A DNA stretch of 64,000 bases from positions 1 to 64,000 of the forward strand of contig CAIYLG010000022.1 in assembly GCA_903927025.1 (NCBI GenBank), given 5' to 3'. Made by a program: the position numbers and the translations under genes. This document shows positions 8,525-16,824 of the stretch, one piece after another. Below the pieces are notes generated by a model. That model searched no databases and had not been told where the DNA came from. It saw nothing but the letters and a program-made list of their open reading frames with translations. The DNA comes from an uncultured Armatimonadota bacterium. Its GTDB lineage: Bacteria > Armatimonadota > Fimbriimonadia > Fimbriimonadales > Fimbriimonadaceae. Positions within the stretch are counted from its first letter, which is position 1; each line of letters opens with the position of its first letter.

Positions 8525-11209
8525 ATGACTAGATTAAGACCCGCCTTCGCTATCGCCTCGGTTGTCCTCGCCCTGCCCAGTCTTGGGCTGGCGATGCAGT
8601 CAGACGATCAGTCGGATTCCAAGGCGAGCAGCTATAAGAGCGCTGTAAAGGACCTCAAGCGCGTGGATGGCCCGATGCCGCTCTACCTGCGCAAGAAAGA
8701 GGTTCTCCTCGAGATTCCGGAAGATAAGCTTGGAAAGCTGTTCCTCGTCCAGGCGGCGCTGGAGACAGGTGTAGATGGCGGATTCCTAAGCGCGGGCATG
8801 CCCGTTGGAGGCAACGCGGTAGATGTCTTTAAGTGGCAGCGGCACGACGATCAGCTGTGGCTGATGCGACCTCACGTCGGATTCCGATGGGACGAAAAGG
8901 ATCCTTACGCCTTTGGTGCGGAGAGGACGTTCCCTGAGGCGATCCTAGGCAGCTTCCGAATCGAGCAGACCGATCCTGAGCGAAAGCTGTTGCTCGTCAA
9001 CATTTCTCAGATGTTCTATGGCGACCTGTTCCATCTCCAAGAGATGATCATGGGCGGACTCAGCGGACCGTACCAAATTGATCGCGAGAAGACCGGTGTG
9101 GAGAAGGTGCGCGGGTTCCCTGAAAACGACACCGTTGAGATGAACATGCACTTCTATTCATCTCGCGGCGCTGAGCCCAATCCGCTTGCGGCGCTGCTGG
9201 GACTGAGTTCTGACAACACCCTTGAAGATGACAGAAGCGCACCTCTCAAAGTCGTTTACACCATGTGGTACCGCCGAGACGACGGTTACAAGCCACGTCT
9301 GGAAGACCCAAGAATCGGCTACTTTGACGAGTCATTCTTCTCGCTGGACAAGTATCAGGACAAGGACCGAACGGAACGATTTATCAATCGCTTCAACCTG
9401 ATCAAAAAGGATGCTTCCGCTAAGCTCAGCGAACCGGTGAAGCCAATCACGTGGACCCTAGACCCTTCGATCCCTGAGGCGTATCGCCCAGCGATCAAAG
9501 AAGGAGTCCTTCGCTGGAACAAGGCTTTTGAGGATGCCGGATTTAAGAACGCCGTTGCGGTTCAGGATGCGCCCAAGAACGATCCTGACTACAACCATGC
9601 CGACGGGCGATACAACGTCATTCGAATGGTGGTTTCGCCCCAGTCACCTTTCGAGGCGATCTCGCTGTTCCGCACAGATCCGTTGTCTGGAGAGATCCTC
9701 AACGCCAGCATCACTCTCGACGGCAACATCATCCGCGACTTCATGCAGGAGCACTTCCGAAACAGAGAAAGCGTGCTCAAGCCGCAGGAGCGAAATGCGC
9801 TGCAGGTGCTGATGCGCGACCGCACCCGGACTGAATCTGACGACTGGGTGTTGTTCTCAACTCCGGGTGAGCAGGCGCGAAAGTCGATGGAGGACCGGTT
9901 TGCCAAGTACGGCTGGAACACTCACCTGTGCACCTACGACACCGAACTAGCCGAAGACTCTGAGCTGAGCTGGGATGCTATTCAGGCTGTCAACCACGAT
10001 ATCAGCCAAGAGGAGTACGTTAAGCGATTCCTAGCGATGTGCGTCAGCCACGAGATGGGGCACTGTCTGGGCCTCCGCCATAACTTTGCGGGTTCCACGA
10101 ACCTCACTACCGTCCAGCTCGGCGACGATAAGCTCACAGCGGCAGAAGGGATTACCGCCAGCGTGATGGACTATATGCCGCCCAACGTCATGGCCGTCCT
10201 TAGGGGGTCCGGAAACTTCTACAGCCCGACGGTTGGCTCCTACGACAAGTGGGCGATCAAATACGGTTACCTCCCTATAGATGCCAAGACACCAATCGGT
10301 GAAAAGTATGCGCTGTCGCTTATCGCCAGCGAATCAGGCCTTCCCGGACACGCGTTCATGCCGGATGAAGAGGCGGACAAGTTCGATCCCTACGCCGTTC
10401 GATTTGACGGCGCAAAAGACCCGCTTAACTTCAGTGACCGAGTTCTGCTGTCACTCAGACGAGCAAGACAGTACGCCATCACCAATTTGCCAAAGCCAGG
10501 AGAGAGCTATTCCACGCGTACGATGGTGTTGCTCACCTCTGCGCTGCGCAGCTTCCGAGAAGGACGAAATGCAGCCCGGTTTGTGGGAGGAATTCGAGAG
10601 AGCCGCAATTTTAAGGGTGACAAGGGCGAGCGCCCAACCCTGGCTCCGGTCGACCCTGCGGTTCAGCGTCAGGCAATGCACCTGATTGTCTCCAACTTCT
10701 TCGCTCAGGATGCCTTCGACTTTCCGCCCAGCGTGCTCAACTCGCTGAGCTTTGATGAGAACAGCGCCGGCTGGGCCGCTCCGCTCCGTAGCCTCATTGG
10801 TTCGTGGCAGAGCAATCTCATGGCCCTCATCATGAGCGCATCCACGACGGATCGAATAGCAGAGAATAGCTTCAAGGCAGGGCACTCCTATAGCCTCGAG
10901 GAGCACTACGGAACACTCATGGGCGCTGTGTTCGACGAAATTGGAAAGAACCAACCGATCAAGCCGCTTCGACGTGACCTTCAGCACTTCGCCCTCAGCG
11001 GTCTGATGATGCAGGCTGGTGCTCCTCAGGGCTCGGTCAGCGACGATGTTCGGGTTATTGCCGGAGATGCACTGCGAAAGCTGGACAATCGTTTTGTTGC
11101 CCAGATCCACTCGCCGGCCAAACTCGACACCATGACGTTGATGTATCTGCGCAACAGCCATGACTCCCTCCAGAGGTTCTTTAGCCGCGGAATCAGCTCA
11201 ACCCGGTAA
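8525..11209 (+). CDS. Secreted zinc-dependent metalloprotease (DUF5117/DUF5118-like)
   Basis: This 894-aa exported protein has a signal peptide (residues 1-24, LALPSLGLAMQ). Its metzincin-type zinc site HEMGHCLGLRH gives ligands His509, His513 and His519 and catalytic Glu510. The upstream region with repeated short beta segments and the overall architecture match large bacterial zinc proteases carrying DUF5117 and DUF5118. They probably degrade peptides in the periplasm or outside the cell; the substrate is unknown. AGGAG lies 13 nt ahead of the ATG, within the possible leader frame. Confidence 0.82.
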   Translation: MTRLRPAFAIASVVLALPSLGLAMQSDDQSDSKASSYKSAVKDLKRVDGPMPLYLRKKEVLLEIPEDKLGKLFLVQAALETGVDGGFLSAGMPVGGNAVDVFKWQRHDDQLWLMRPHVGFRWDEKDPYAFGAERTFPEAILGSFRIEQTDPERKLLLVNISQMFYGDLFHLQEMIMGGLSGPYQIDREKTGVEKVRGFPENDTVEMNMHFYSSRGAEPNPLAALLGLSSDNTLEDDRSAPLKVVYTMWYRRDDGYKPRLEDPRIGYFDESFFSLDKYQDKDRTERFINRFNLIKKDASAKLSEPVKPITWTLDPSIPEAYRPAIKEGVLRWNKAFEDAGFKNAVAVQDAPKNDPDYNHADGRYNVIRMVVSPQSPFEAISLFRTDPLSGEILNASITLDGNIIRDFMQEHFRNRESVLKPQERNALQVLMRDRTRTESDDWVLFSTPGEQARKSMEDRFAKYGWNTHLCTYDTELAEDSELSWDAIQAVNHDISQEEYVKRFLAMCVSHEMGHCLGLRHNFAGSTNLTTVQLGDDKLTAAEGITASVMDYMPPNVMAVLRGSGNFYSPTVGSYDKWAIKYGYLPIDAKTPIGEKYALSLIASESGLPGHAFMPDEEADKFDPYAVRFDGAKDPLNFSDRVLLSLRRARQYAITNLPKPGESYSTRTMVLLTSALRSFREGRNAARFVGGIRESRNFKGDKGERPTLAPVDPAVQRQAMHLIVSNFFAQDAFDFPPSVLNSLSFDENSAGWAAPLRSLIGSWQSNLMALIMSASTTDRIAENSFKAGHSYSLEEHYGTLMGAVFDEIGKNQPIKPLRRDLQHFALSGLMMQAGAPQGSVSDDVRVIAGDALRKLDNRFVAQIHSPAKLDTMTLMYLRNSHDSLQRFFSRGISSTR

Positions 11210-11215
11210 GCTATT

Positions 11216-11239
11216 CGGGCAAGGAGTGGACCTTGCCCG
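11216..11239 (+). promoter_or_regulatory. Hairpin 1 that covers AAGGAG upstream of HEAT-like gene
   Basis: CGGGCAAGG (11216-11224) pairs perfectly with CCTTGCCCG (11231-11239) across a 6-nt loop. The only good ribosome-binding sequence, AAGGAG (11221-11226), is half inside the stem. It lies 6 nt after the metalloprotease stop and could act as an attenuator or mask initiation. Confidence 0.4.
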
Positions 11240-11243
11240 CGTC

Positions 11244-12239
11244 ATGAAAAGCCACCAGGATCCCAGCGCCGCATCTGCCATGGCTCGAGAGATTCGAGCC
11301 ATGGCAGATCGTGCTGTCGGGGCCAATGGTGGATCGACTCTAGCGCGGAAGCCAGCGCATCGGGTGAAGTTTCACTGGCCGCCCCACCCCATCAGCTACA
11401 GCTTTCATGTTTTGGCGTCAGACTGGAAGGGGACTGCCTTTTTCGAGGCTCATGGTGAACGATTTACCGTCGAAGTCGCCAGGACGCCACACGGAGTCTT
11501 CGGACGTTGCCCAGAACTTTGGAACGAAGACCGCGGCGAAACAGAAGAGGCGATGCTCGCGAATCTTGCCGCAAGCAGCGAACCCCTGCTCTCCCGGCAA
11601 CTTGAAATCAGCCGGTCGATCGAGCGCACTGGGCGATTTGTTGGGCACATCCGCGACCTGGAGCCGGTAGACCTCGTGAAGCTGCTTTACAGCGAAAATC
11701 GGGACGTTTCCAATGAGGCAAAGACGGAAATTGAAAAGCACGCGAGCAGCTGCGTCTTCTTCCCCGCTCTCATTGAGATACTAAATGATCGCCGGCACCC
11801 TAACCGTCGATCCGCTCAGTGGTGCGTGCTGGACCTTTTCGAAGACCTTGTGAGCTTCACATCATCAACTGAGGATGAAGCCATCGCAGTCAAAGCCATG
11901 CGTGACCTTCTTTGGGATGCTCAAGACGACTACGCCAGGACTATCTATAAGGCAGGCGTCGTCTTGGGTGGCCACATTCCTCACGTTTTTGGAGGTCCAA
12001 CTTTATTGGAGTGCCTTCACTCTCCTAGCCGAATCGGTCGGCGCAGCGCCATTCATGGCCTGTTCCATGTGGTGGAGTGGATTCCGGAGATGCGCGAGCA
12101 AGTCGTCTCTGACCTGAAGTCGATCTCTCATTCCGATTCCGAGCCGCTCTTGCGAGAGTTCGCTGCCCTCATGGCTGACGACATTGCAACGGGCGCCTTC
12201 GACCATATTCAGGAACCGATGTTCCCAGATGAGCCCTAG
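11244..12239 (+). CDS. Hypothetical HEAT-like protein with HicB-like N-terminal domain
   Basis: The product is about 331 aa if it starts at ATG 11244; GTG 11226 or ATG 11280 are alternatives, and the open frame reaches back into the metalloprotease gene. Residues after KFHWPPHPISY form a small strand-rich domain ending in GETEEAMLANL. Its pattern resembles the HicB/DUF1902 antitoxin-like fold. This is weak similarity by eye. The remainder is helical, with repeats around LIEILNDRRHPN and LLECLHSPSRIGRR that suggest HEAT-type solenoids. No HicA partner is present. No function can be assigned. Confidence 0.6.
   Translation: MKSHQDPSAASAMAREIRAMADRAVGANGGSTLARKPAHRVKFHWPPHPISYSFHVLASDWKGTAFFEAHGERFTVEVARTPHGVFGRCPELWNEDRGETEEAMLANLAASSEPLLSRQLEISRSIERTGRFVGHIRDLEPVDLVKLLYSENRDVSNEAKTEIEKHASSCVFFPALIEILNDRRHPNRRSAQWCVLDLFEDLVSFTSSTEDEAIAVKAMRDLLWDAQDDYARTIYKAGVVLGGHIPHVFGGPTLLECLHSPSRIGRRSAIHGLFHVVEWIPEMREQVVSDLKSISHSDSEPLLREFAALMADDIATGAFDHIQEPMFPDEP
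11273..11309 (+). repeat. Hairpin 2: 16-bp perfect inverted repeat inside 5' coding region
   Basis: The arms ATCTGCCATGGCTCGA (11273-11288) and its exact complement (11294-11309) flank a 5-nt loop. The repeat contains two in-frame ATGs (11280 and 11301) in opposite arms. No T-run follows, so it is not a classic terminator. Confidence 0.6.
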
Positions 12240-12296
12240 TACGTCATTGCCTGCTGGATTTTTCTTCACCCCAGGCTTAGAATCTAAGGCACGTTA

Positions 12297-13535
12297 ATGA
12301 TTCTTCCCGTACTTCTCTTTAGCATCCAATCCGTTTGTGACCGCATCCTCGACAATCCCAAACTGGACGGAGCGACTGTGGCGGTTACTGTCACCGATTT
12401 GTCCGGCAAGAACCTTTATGACCACAACGGCTCTATGCACGTTGTGCCAGCAAGCAATCAGAAGCTGCTGTCCAGTGCGTTTGCCCTTTGGGAACTTGGA
12501 CTCGACTACAAACCTCAAACGTCGTTCTGGAAAATGCCCGATCGGCTGATTGTGGATTCGACTGGCGACCCAATGATGTCCTACGCGAGGCTCAAAGAGA
12601 TCCAGTCTCAGCTCGGTACAAGAAGGGACATTCCCGTCTACGTTCACGAGTCGTATGCGCCTCAGATTCCAGATGGGTGGGACTACGACGACCTTCCCAA
12701 CAAATACGCTGCGCCGGTATGTTCGTTCACCTTTGACAGAGGGGCATTTGCGATCTGCAGCAGGCATCGTCGCCCAGTCTTGGTCCCGGAATCTTTTGGG
12801 GTCAAAGTTCACTTCCATCCCACTTCCGATTCACTCGAGACACGCTACAACCCGATCACCCGCCGCGCGACGGTCACCGGAGAGATGCCAAAGGAGGACA
12901 AGGTTCTGGACACCCTAGCGCTGCCAAAGCCGGATGAGGCGGCCGCGTCTATTTTAGGCCGCGGCTTTCATCCCATCCCAGAGGCTCCCGCAACACCCCC
13001 TGACCTTGTGGTACAAGGAGCAAGCAGCCTGGAGATCGTCAGCGCGTGCCTTCCTCCGAGCGACAATAACTTGGCGGAGAACCTGCTGCTGCTTGGGGCC
13101 CAGAAAGAAGGCGAGCTTGGCAAGCACCCTTACCCACTTGCCTGCAAACGCCTAGTTGACTTCCTCAATCACGTGGTGGGAATCGATCGAGACGATGTTC
13201 ATCCATTTGACGGAAGCGGGCTCAGCCGACACAACTACTTAACCACTCGAGCACTGGCCAAGCTTCTCGCATGGGGAAACACGCAGGAGATCGGGCCGGC
13301 GTGGAGAATGGCGATGGTGCACTCCGGAAAGGGCACCCTGGGAAACCGACTGAAGAAGATCAAGTTTGACGGGAAGACCGGCAGCATGGACCGCGTCTCT
13401 TCCCTATCCGGCTATATCACGACCGCGTCTGGGAAGACGCTGGTCGTGAGCATGGTGATGAATCAGTTCTCCTGCTCGGCGACGGAAGTCCACGCCATTC
13501 AAGACGCTCTGGTCGTCGCCCTAGCGGAAAACTAA
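12297..13535 (+). CDS. dacB: D-Ala-D-Ala carboxypeptidase/endopeptidase, PBP4 type (S13)
   Basis: This low-molecular-mass penicillin-binding protein trims or cross-link-cleaves peptidoglycan in the periplasm. The 412-aa product has a short hydrophobic N-terminus for export, then the three active-site motifs of serine peptidase family S13: SxxK as SNQK (53-56), SxN as SDN (255-257) and KTG in DGKTGSMD near the C-terminus. The first third contains the extra insertion of the PBP4 class rather than the DacA class. Its last 4 nt overlap the stop of the convergent DUF1385 gene. Confidence 0.88.
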   Translation: MILPVLLFSIQSVCDRILDNPKLDGATVAVTVTDLSGKNLYDHNGSMHVVPASNQKLLSSAFALWELGLDYKPQTSFWKMPDRLIVDSTGDPMMSYARLKEIQSQLGTRRDIPVYVHESYAPQIPDGWDYDDLPNKYAAPVCSFTFDRGAFAICSRHRRPVLVPESFGVKVHFHPTSDSLETRYNPITRRATVTGEMPKEDKVLDTLALPKPDEAAASILGRGFHPIPEAPATPPDLVVQGASSLEIVSACLPPSDNNLAENLLLLGAQKEGELGKHPYPLACKRLVDFLNHVVGIDRDDVHPFDGSGLSRHNYLTTRALAKLLAWGNTQEIGPAWRMAMVHSGKGTLGNRLKKIKFDGKTGSMDRVSSLSGYITTASGKTLVVSMVMNQFSCSATEVHAIQDALVVALAEN

Positions 13536-14557
13536 ACCGCGACTTTGGGCACGCCAAGGATTTGTGGCTGGACGGGGTTTGCATTGCCGGATTCTTCTGC
13601 CGCCATCACTGCTTTAAGCGCTTCAAGCGCGACCTCAATCTGGGGCTCATCTGGTTCTCGCGTGGTGAGGAACTGGCTCCAGATTCCTGGCTTAAAGAAG
13701 AAGTTGACGATTCCCTGATTCCTGAACTTCCCCGCAATTCGCAGTAATTCATAGGCGATGCCAGCGATGATCGGCAGGATTACGATTTCCAGAAGTACAC
13801 GAACGGTAAGGTCCACAAAGATTCGTCCTTGATGACCCGTGACCGGATATCTGGGAACAAAGGTAAAAGTGATCAGCCCGAGGATGAGCACGATGATGGC
13901 AAAGCTGGTGCCACAGCGAGGATGCAGGCGGGTCTGCTTAAGGCAGTACTGCAGTTCCAGCGGCTGTTCGGCTTCCAGAGTATTGATTGCCTTGTGCTCA
14001 GCACCGTGATATTTGAAGATCTCCCGAACATCCTTCATCAAACCCAGCATGCCGATGTAGCCAAAGAAAATGACCACCTTCACGATCTCGGATATCAGAT
14101 TAATTCGGGTTCCGTTGGTTTGACCGCTGCGGCGTTGGCTGTACTCGGCAATCAGGTTGGGCAGGTACACGAACAGGCCCATGCCGATGATAAAGCTGGC
14201 AAACAGGGTGAGTCCAATAGCTCCCTGCTGAACGCGCTGGCTGGGCATCTCAGCAACCGGTGCGGCGACTTCACCCTCGACTGGCAGGGCATAGGCAGGG
14301 TCGAGCTGAACGTTGCTTGCGAATTTGAGCGCTCTCGAACCCAGCGCCATCGAATCCACCAGCGCGAGGCTTCCGCGCAGGAACGGGTATTTCAGCCATT
14401 TCTGGCGTCCGATCCAGGTTTTCTCGACCGCTTCGGTCTGAACAAGGATCTGACCATTCGGCGCTCGACAGGCGACAGAAAAGAATTTGGGTGAGCGCAT
14501 CATGACGCCCTCGACGACCGCCTGGCCGCCATATTGCAGATATTCGCCCCGAGGCAT
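13532..14557 (-). CDS. DUF1385 (YqhQ-like) membrane protein
   Basis: This 341-aa protein starts at MPRGEYLQYGGQAVVEGVMM (ATG 14557), which fits the family start (YGGQA[IV][IV]EGVMMR). TTG at 14623 would give a longer form. It has several hydrophobic helices (for example IGLTLFASFIIGMGLFVYL) and the family segment FKYHGAEHKAIN. In other bacteria DUF1385 genes sit near prfA/rpmE. The function is not established, though membrane association and a metal-binding His cluster are likely. It is convergent with dacB. Confidence 0.85.
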   Translation of the reverse strand: MPRGEYLQYGGQAVVEGVMMRSPKFFSVACRAPNGQILVQTEAVEKTWIGRQKWLKYPFLRGSLALVDSMALGSRALKFASNVQLDPAYALPVEGEVAAPVAEMPSQRVQQGAIGLTLFASFIIGMGLFVYLPNLIAEYSQRRSGQTNGTRINLISEIVKVVIFFGYIGMLGLMKDVREIFKYHGAEHKAINTLEAEQPLELQYCLKQTRLHPRCGTSFAIIVLILGLITFTFVPRYPVTGHQGRIFVDLTVRVLLEIVILPIIAGIAYELLRIAGKFRNQGIVNFFFKPGIWSQFLTTREPDEPQIEVALEALKAVMAAEESGNANPVQPQILGVPKVAV

Positions 14558-14702
14558 TGCAGGAGGATACCGCCTTGGGGCATTTGACCCACGATTTGTT
14601 AAGTAAACATAAATCGTTGCCAATAATCTGGAACAGGATGGACGTTTTGACTCTGAACAGCGTCTATGATAGTAGTAGCGAAACCCGCACTAGGAGGGCT
14701 CT

Positions 14703-14918
14703 ATGCACACTGGAACAATTCCAGATGGACTAAGGCTCACCGAAGACGAGGCGTTCTCCTTATTAAGCTTGTGTCTCACAAGTCCAAACAGGTTGGACAT
14801 CACCTCTGAACGGGCGTTGCGAAAGTTAGCTGAATATTGTACGAACAGAAGCAATCCTTCAGACAATCATATAAATCAAAAGTTCGATCAGCTTTCCGAG
14901 CACGCAAGAGCCATCTGA
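14703..14918 (+). CDS. Small 71-aa hypothetical protein
   Basis: I do not recognise it. Evidence that it is real: perfect AGGAGG 5 nt before the ATG, a full terminator 4 nt after the stop, and its position in an otherwise empty divergent gap. The product is acidic and helical (LTEDEAFSLLSLCL, ALRKLAEYC) with two Cys and no membrane segment. It is a self-contained transcription unit, perhaps a small regulator or adaptor. Confidence 0.65.
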   Translation: MHTGTIPDGLRLTEDEAFSLLSLCLTSPNRLDITSERALRKLAEYCTNRSNPSDNHINQKFDQLSEHARAI

Positions 14919-14922
14919 AGAT

Positions 14923-14951
14923 GGGGGCAATGAAGCCCCCTTTCTTTATTT
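14923..14951 (+). terminator. Terminator of the 71-aa gene
   Basis: GGGGGC (14923-14928) pairs with GCCCCC (14935-14940), followed by TTTCTTTATTT. It is a compact Rho-independent terminator 4 nt after the stop. Confidence 0.85.
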
Positions 14952-15015
14952 ATGACTCTTTGGATTTCACCGTTTCCTTCTCTGTAATCGCCTCCGCGGC
15001 TGTCAGAATCTCTCT

Positions 15016-16116
15016 GTGCCGACGGTAAGAGACGTCCTTTCTGCCTTAGAGTCCATCGCTCCGCAGCGTCATGCGCTGTCCTTTGACCGAGTGGGGCTAC
15101 AAGTTGGTGACATCGACCAGCCGGTCTCTCGGGCCGTTGTGTCTTTGGACCGGTCTCTTGAAGCAGTGAAGTTTGCCGGAGAGCAGAGCGCCCAGCTTCT
15201 GCTTGCCCATCACCCACTGATCTTCAACCCAATTTCTTCGGTGGACACACGCAGCCATGAGGGCAGAACGATTGTGCGGCTGCTTCAGCAGGGGACGAGC
15301 TTTATTGCCGCCCACACGAACTGGGATGCAGCAAGAGGCGGCATCAACGACACGCTGGCCGCCATGTTTGGCGTGGAAAATCCCGACACCTTTGGAATGG
15401 GATCAGAGGTCGCACGTTTCAAGATCACGATATTCGCTCCACGGGAATCGACCGAGCGAATCATCGATGCCGCATCTGGGGCAGGAGCGGGTCTGATAGG
15501 TGCTTACAGCCGCTGTGCGTTCGTGACCGGGGGCCAAGGCACGTTCTACGGTGATGACACCTCAAACCCTGCGGTGGGCGAGCCTGGGCGCCAAGAACAG
15601 GTCGCTGAGGATCGAATCGAGATGTCCCTGCTTCAATCGCAGGCAAAAGCCGTTGTCAGAGCCGTGAAGAAAGCGCATCCATACGAGGAGCCCGCCATTG
15701 ATCTGTTTGCCTTGAAAGCTTCTGAGGAGCTCCCTCTAGGCAGAGTTGGCAAACTGTCCAGTCCCTGCACTCTCGCTGAATTCGCTTCTAGGACCGATGA
15801 ACTGCTGAAGACGCGATGTTGGGTTTGGGGATCTCCCTCCGAGCGCATCAAAAAAGTGGCGTTCATGGGAGGCGCAGCCGATACTGCGTGGATGGATGCC
15901 CAACGCGCCGGTGCCGATTTACTCATAACCGGTGAAGTTAAACAGCACGTTGCCCTTGAGGCTGTGGAGTCTGGGATGACGCTGATTGCGGCTGGGCACT
16001 ATCAAACGGAGCAACCGGGATGCGAATCGCTGAGAGCGAGCATGTCGGTCGCAGTTCCCGATGCGGAGTGGCTCTTGTTCACTCCAGAACCTGGACGCGC
16101 AGGAAGACCCTTCTAG
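15016..16116 (+). CDS. Nif3-like dinuclear metal-center protein (DUF34)
   Basis: This cytoplasmic protein is of the Nif3/YbgI/YqfO family, which forms toroidal hexamers with two metals per subunit and is linked to GTP cyclohydrolase-related and metal-insertion roles (DUF34). At 366 aa it is the long form with an inserted PII-like domain (about residues 130-230; note HPYEEPAIDLFAL). Metal-ligand segments are visible: LLLAHHPL near the N-terminus, AAHTNWDAARGGIND, and GAGHYQTEQ near the end. The start is GTG at 15016. It follows the terminator of the small gene. Confidence 0.85.
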   Translation: MPTVRDVLSALESIAPQRHALSFDRVGLQVGDIDQPVSRAVVSLDRSLEAVKFAGEQSAQLLLAHHPLIFNPISSVDTRSHEGRTIVRLLQQGTSFIAAHTNWDAARGGINDTLAAMFGVENPDTFGMGSEVARFKITIFAPRESTERIIDAASGAGAGLIGAYSRCAFVTGGQGTFYGDDTSNPAVGEPGRQEQVAEDRIEMSLLQSQAKAVVRAVKKAHPYEEPAIDLFALKASEELPLGRVGKLSSPCTLAEFASRTDELLKTRCWVWGSPSERIKKVAFMGGAADTAWMDAQRAGADLLITGEVKQHVALEAVESGMTLIAAGHYQTEQPGCESLRASMSVAVPDAEWLLFTPEPGRAGRPF

Positions 16117-16170
16117 GAAAGGGAGAAGATCTTCGGCACACCTTGTTACCCGCGACAGTGATTGAGCGCG

Positions 16171-16246
16171 TGGTAGCCCGGACGGGACTCGAACCCGCGA
16201 TCTCCGCCGTGAAAGGGCGGCATCCTAACCGCTAGACGACCGGGCC
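16171..16246 (-). tRNA. tRNA-Glu (UUC)
   Basis: On the minus strand a 76-nt cloverleaf can be folded: acceptor GGCCCGG with CCGGGCT, discriminator A and encoded CCA. The D-arm is GTCTAGCGGTTAGGAT, the anticodon stem CCGCC/GGCGG has loop CTTTCAC (anticodon TTC), and the T-loop is TTCGAGT. All parts match bacterial tRNA-Glu. Confidence 0.97.
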
Positions 16247-16262
16247 GAAGAGTAGATAGTGT

Positions 16263-16294
16263 GGAAGAAATGCCCCCCTAAAGGCAAGGGGGGC
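16263..16294 (-). terminator. Terminator of pilin-like gene
   Basis: On the minus strand GCCCCCC and GGGGGGC (16294-16288 and 16278-16272) form a hairpin followed by ATTTCTTCC. It sits 7 nt past the stop of the pilin gene. Confidence 0.65.
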
Positions 16295-16300
16295 AAGCGA

Positions 16301-16684
16301 TTAGAGCACCAGCTGGTACGTAACTGGGGTCCAAGTGCCGCAATTTGTTCCTGTGGTTGGCGAAATACGAGCTGTGGTAGCGGTTGTTATGATCGTGTAG
16401 CCGGTTGTCGTGCCAGTGCAAGGGTTCATTGGGAGTGCACCGCCCATGTCGACTGCATAGTCCGCCAAGGTGGAATCATAGCCATTGGCGATGAGTCCCT
16501 TCGCCTGAACTGCAGTCGCCAAAGCTCTTGCGTTCGCATTTGCGGCACCCTGCCTGGATGTGTTGACCTCGCTAAGGTATGCCGGCAGCGCCACGATGGT
16601 AAGGCACGTGAGGATGAGAACGACGACGAGAAGCTCTACCAGCGTAAAGCCCTTGTTTTTGCGGGAGTGTTGTAGGCTTTTCAT
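16301..16684 (-). CDS. Type IV pilin-like / type II secretion pseudopilin
   Basis: This 127-aa prepilin starts at MKSLQHSRKNKG|FTLVELL (ATG 16684). The class III signal is cleaved after Gly by prepilin peptidase, with Glu5 of the mature protein present and a hydrophobic helix to about residue 38. The C-terminal half is Thr/Gly-rich with two Cys (in NPCTG and TNCGT) that could form a pilin-type disulfide. It could be a minor pilin or a GspG/H-like pseudopilin. No assembly genes are nearby, so its partners are elsewhere. Confidence 0.85.
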   Translation of the reverse strand: MKSLQHSRKNKGFTLVELLVVVLILTCLTIVALPAYLSEVNTSRQGAANANARALATAVQAKGLIANGYDSTLADYAVDMGGALPMNPCTGTTTGYTIITTATTARISPTTGTNCGTWTPVTYQLVL

Positions 16685-16771
16685 GTTCTTTATATATTCT
16701 TTATACCAGTCATTCAGACGCCAAACCGGGCATTGTGGCACCACGATTTAATGGGACGCGCTAAATGAGTA

Positions 16772-16805
16772 GCGGGTCCGTGCGACGTATATCGCACGGA
16801 CCCGC
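16772..16805. terminator. 14-bp hairpin after LysM/NlpC gene
   Basis: GCGGGTCCGTGCGA (16772-16785) is exactly complementary to 16792-16805 with a 6-nt loop. On the minus strand it follows the hydrolase stop by 19 nt. There is no T-run, so it may be a weak terminator or an mRNA 3'-end protector. Confidence 0.5.
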
Positions 16806-16824
16806 CAAATGGTTGGATGACCAG

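Noticed and set aside
13829-14494. 221-codon frame antisense to the DUF1385 gene
   Set aside because: The DUF1385 frame carries family motifs; this one does not.
14645-14675. Sigma-70-like promoter TTGACT...TATGAT before the 71-aa gene
   Set aside because: The spacing between the two boxes is only 12 nt, so it was not listed as a feature.
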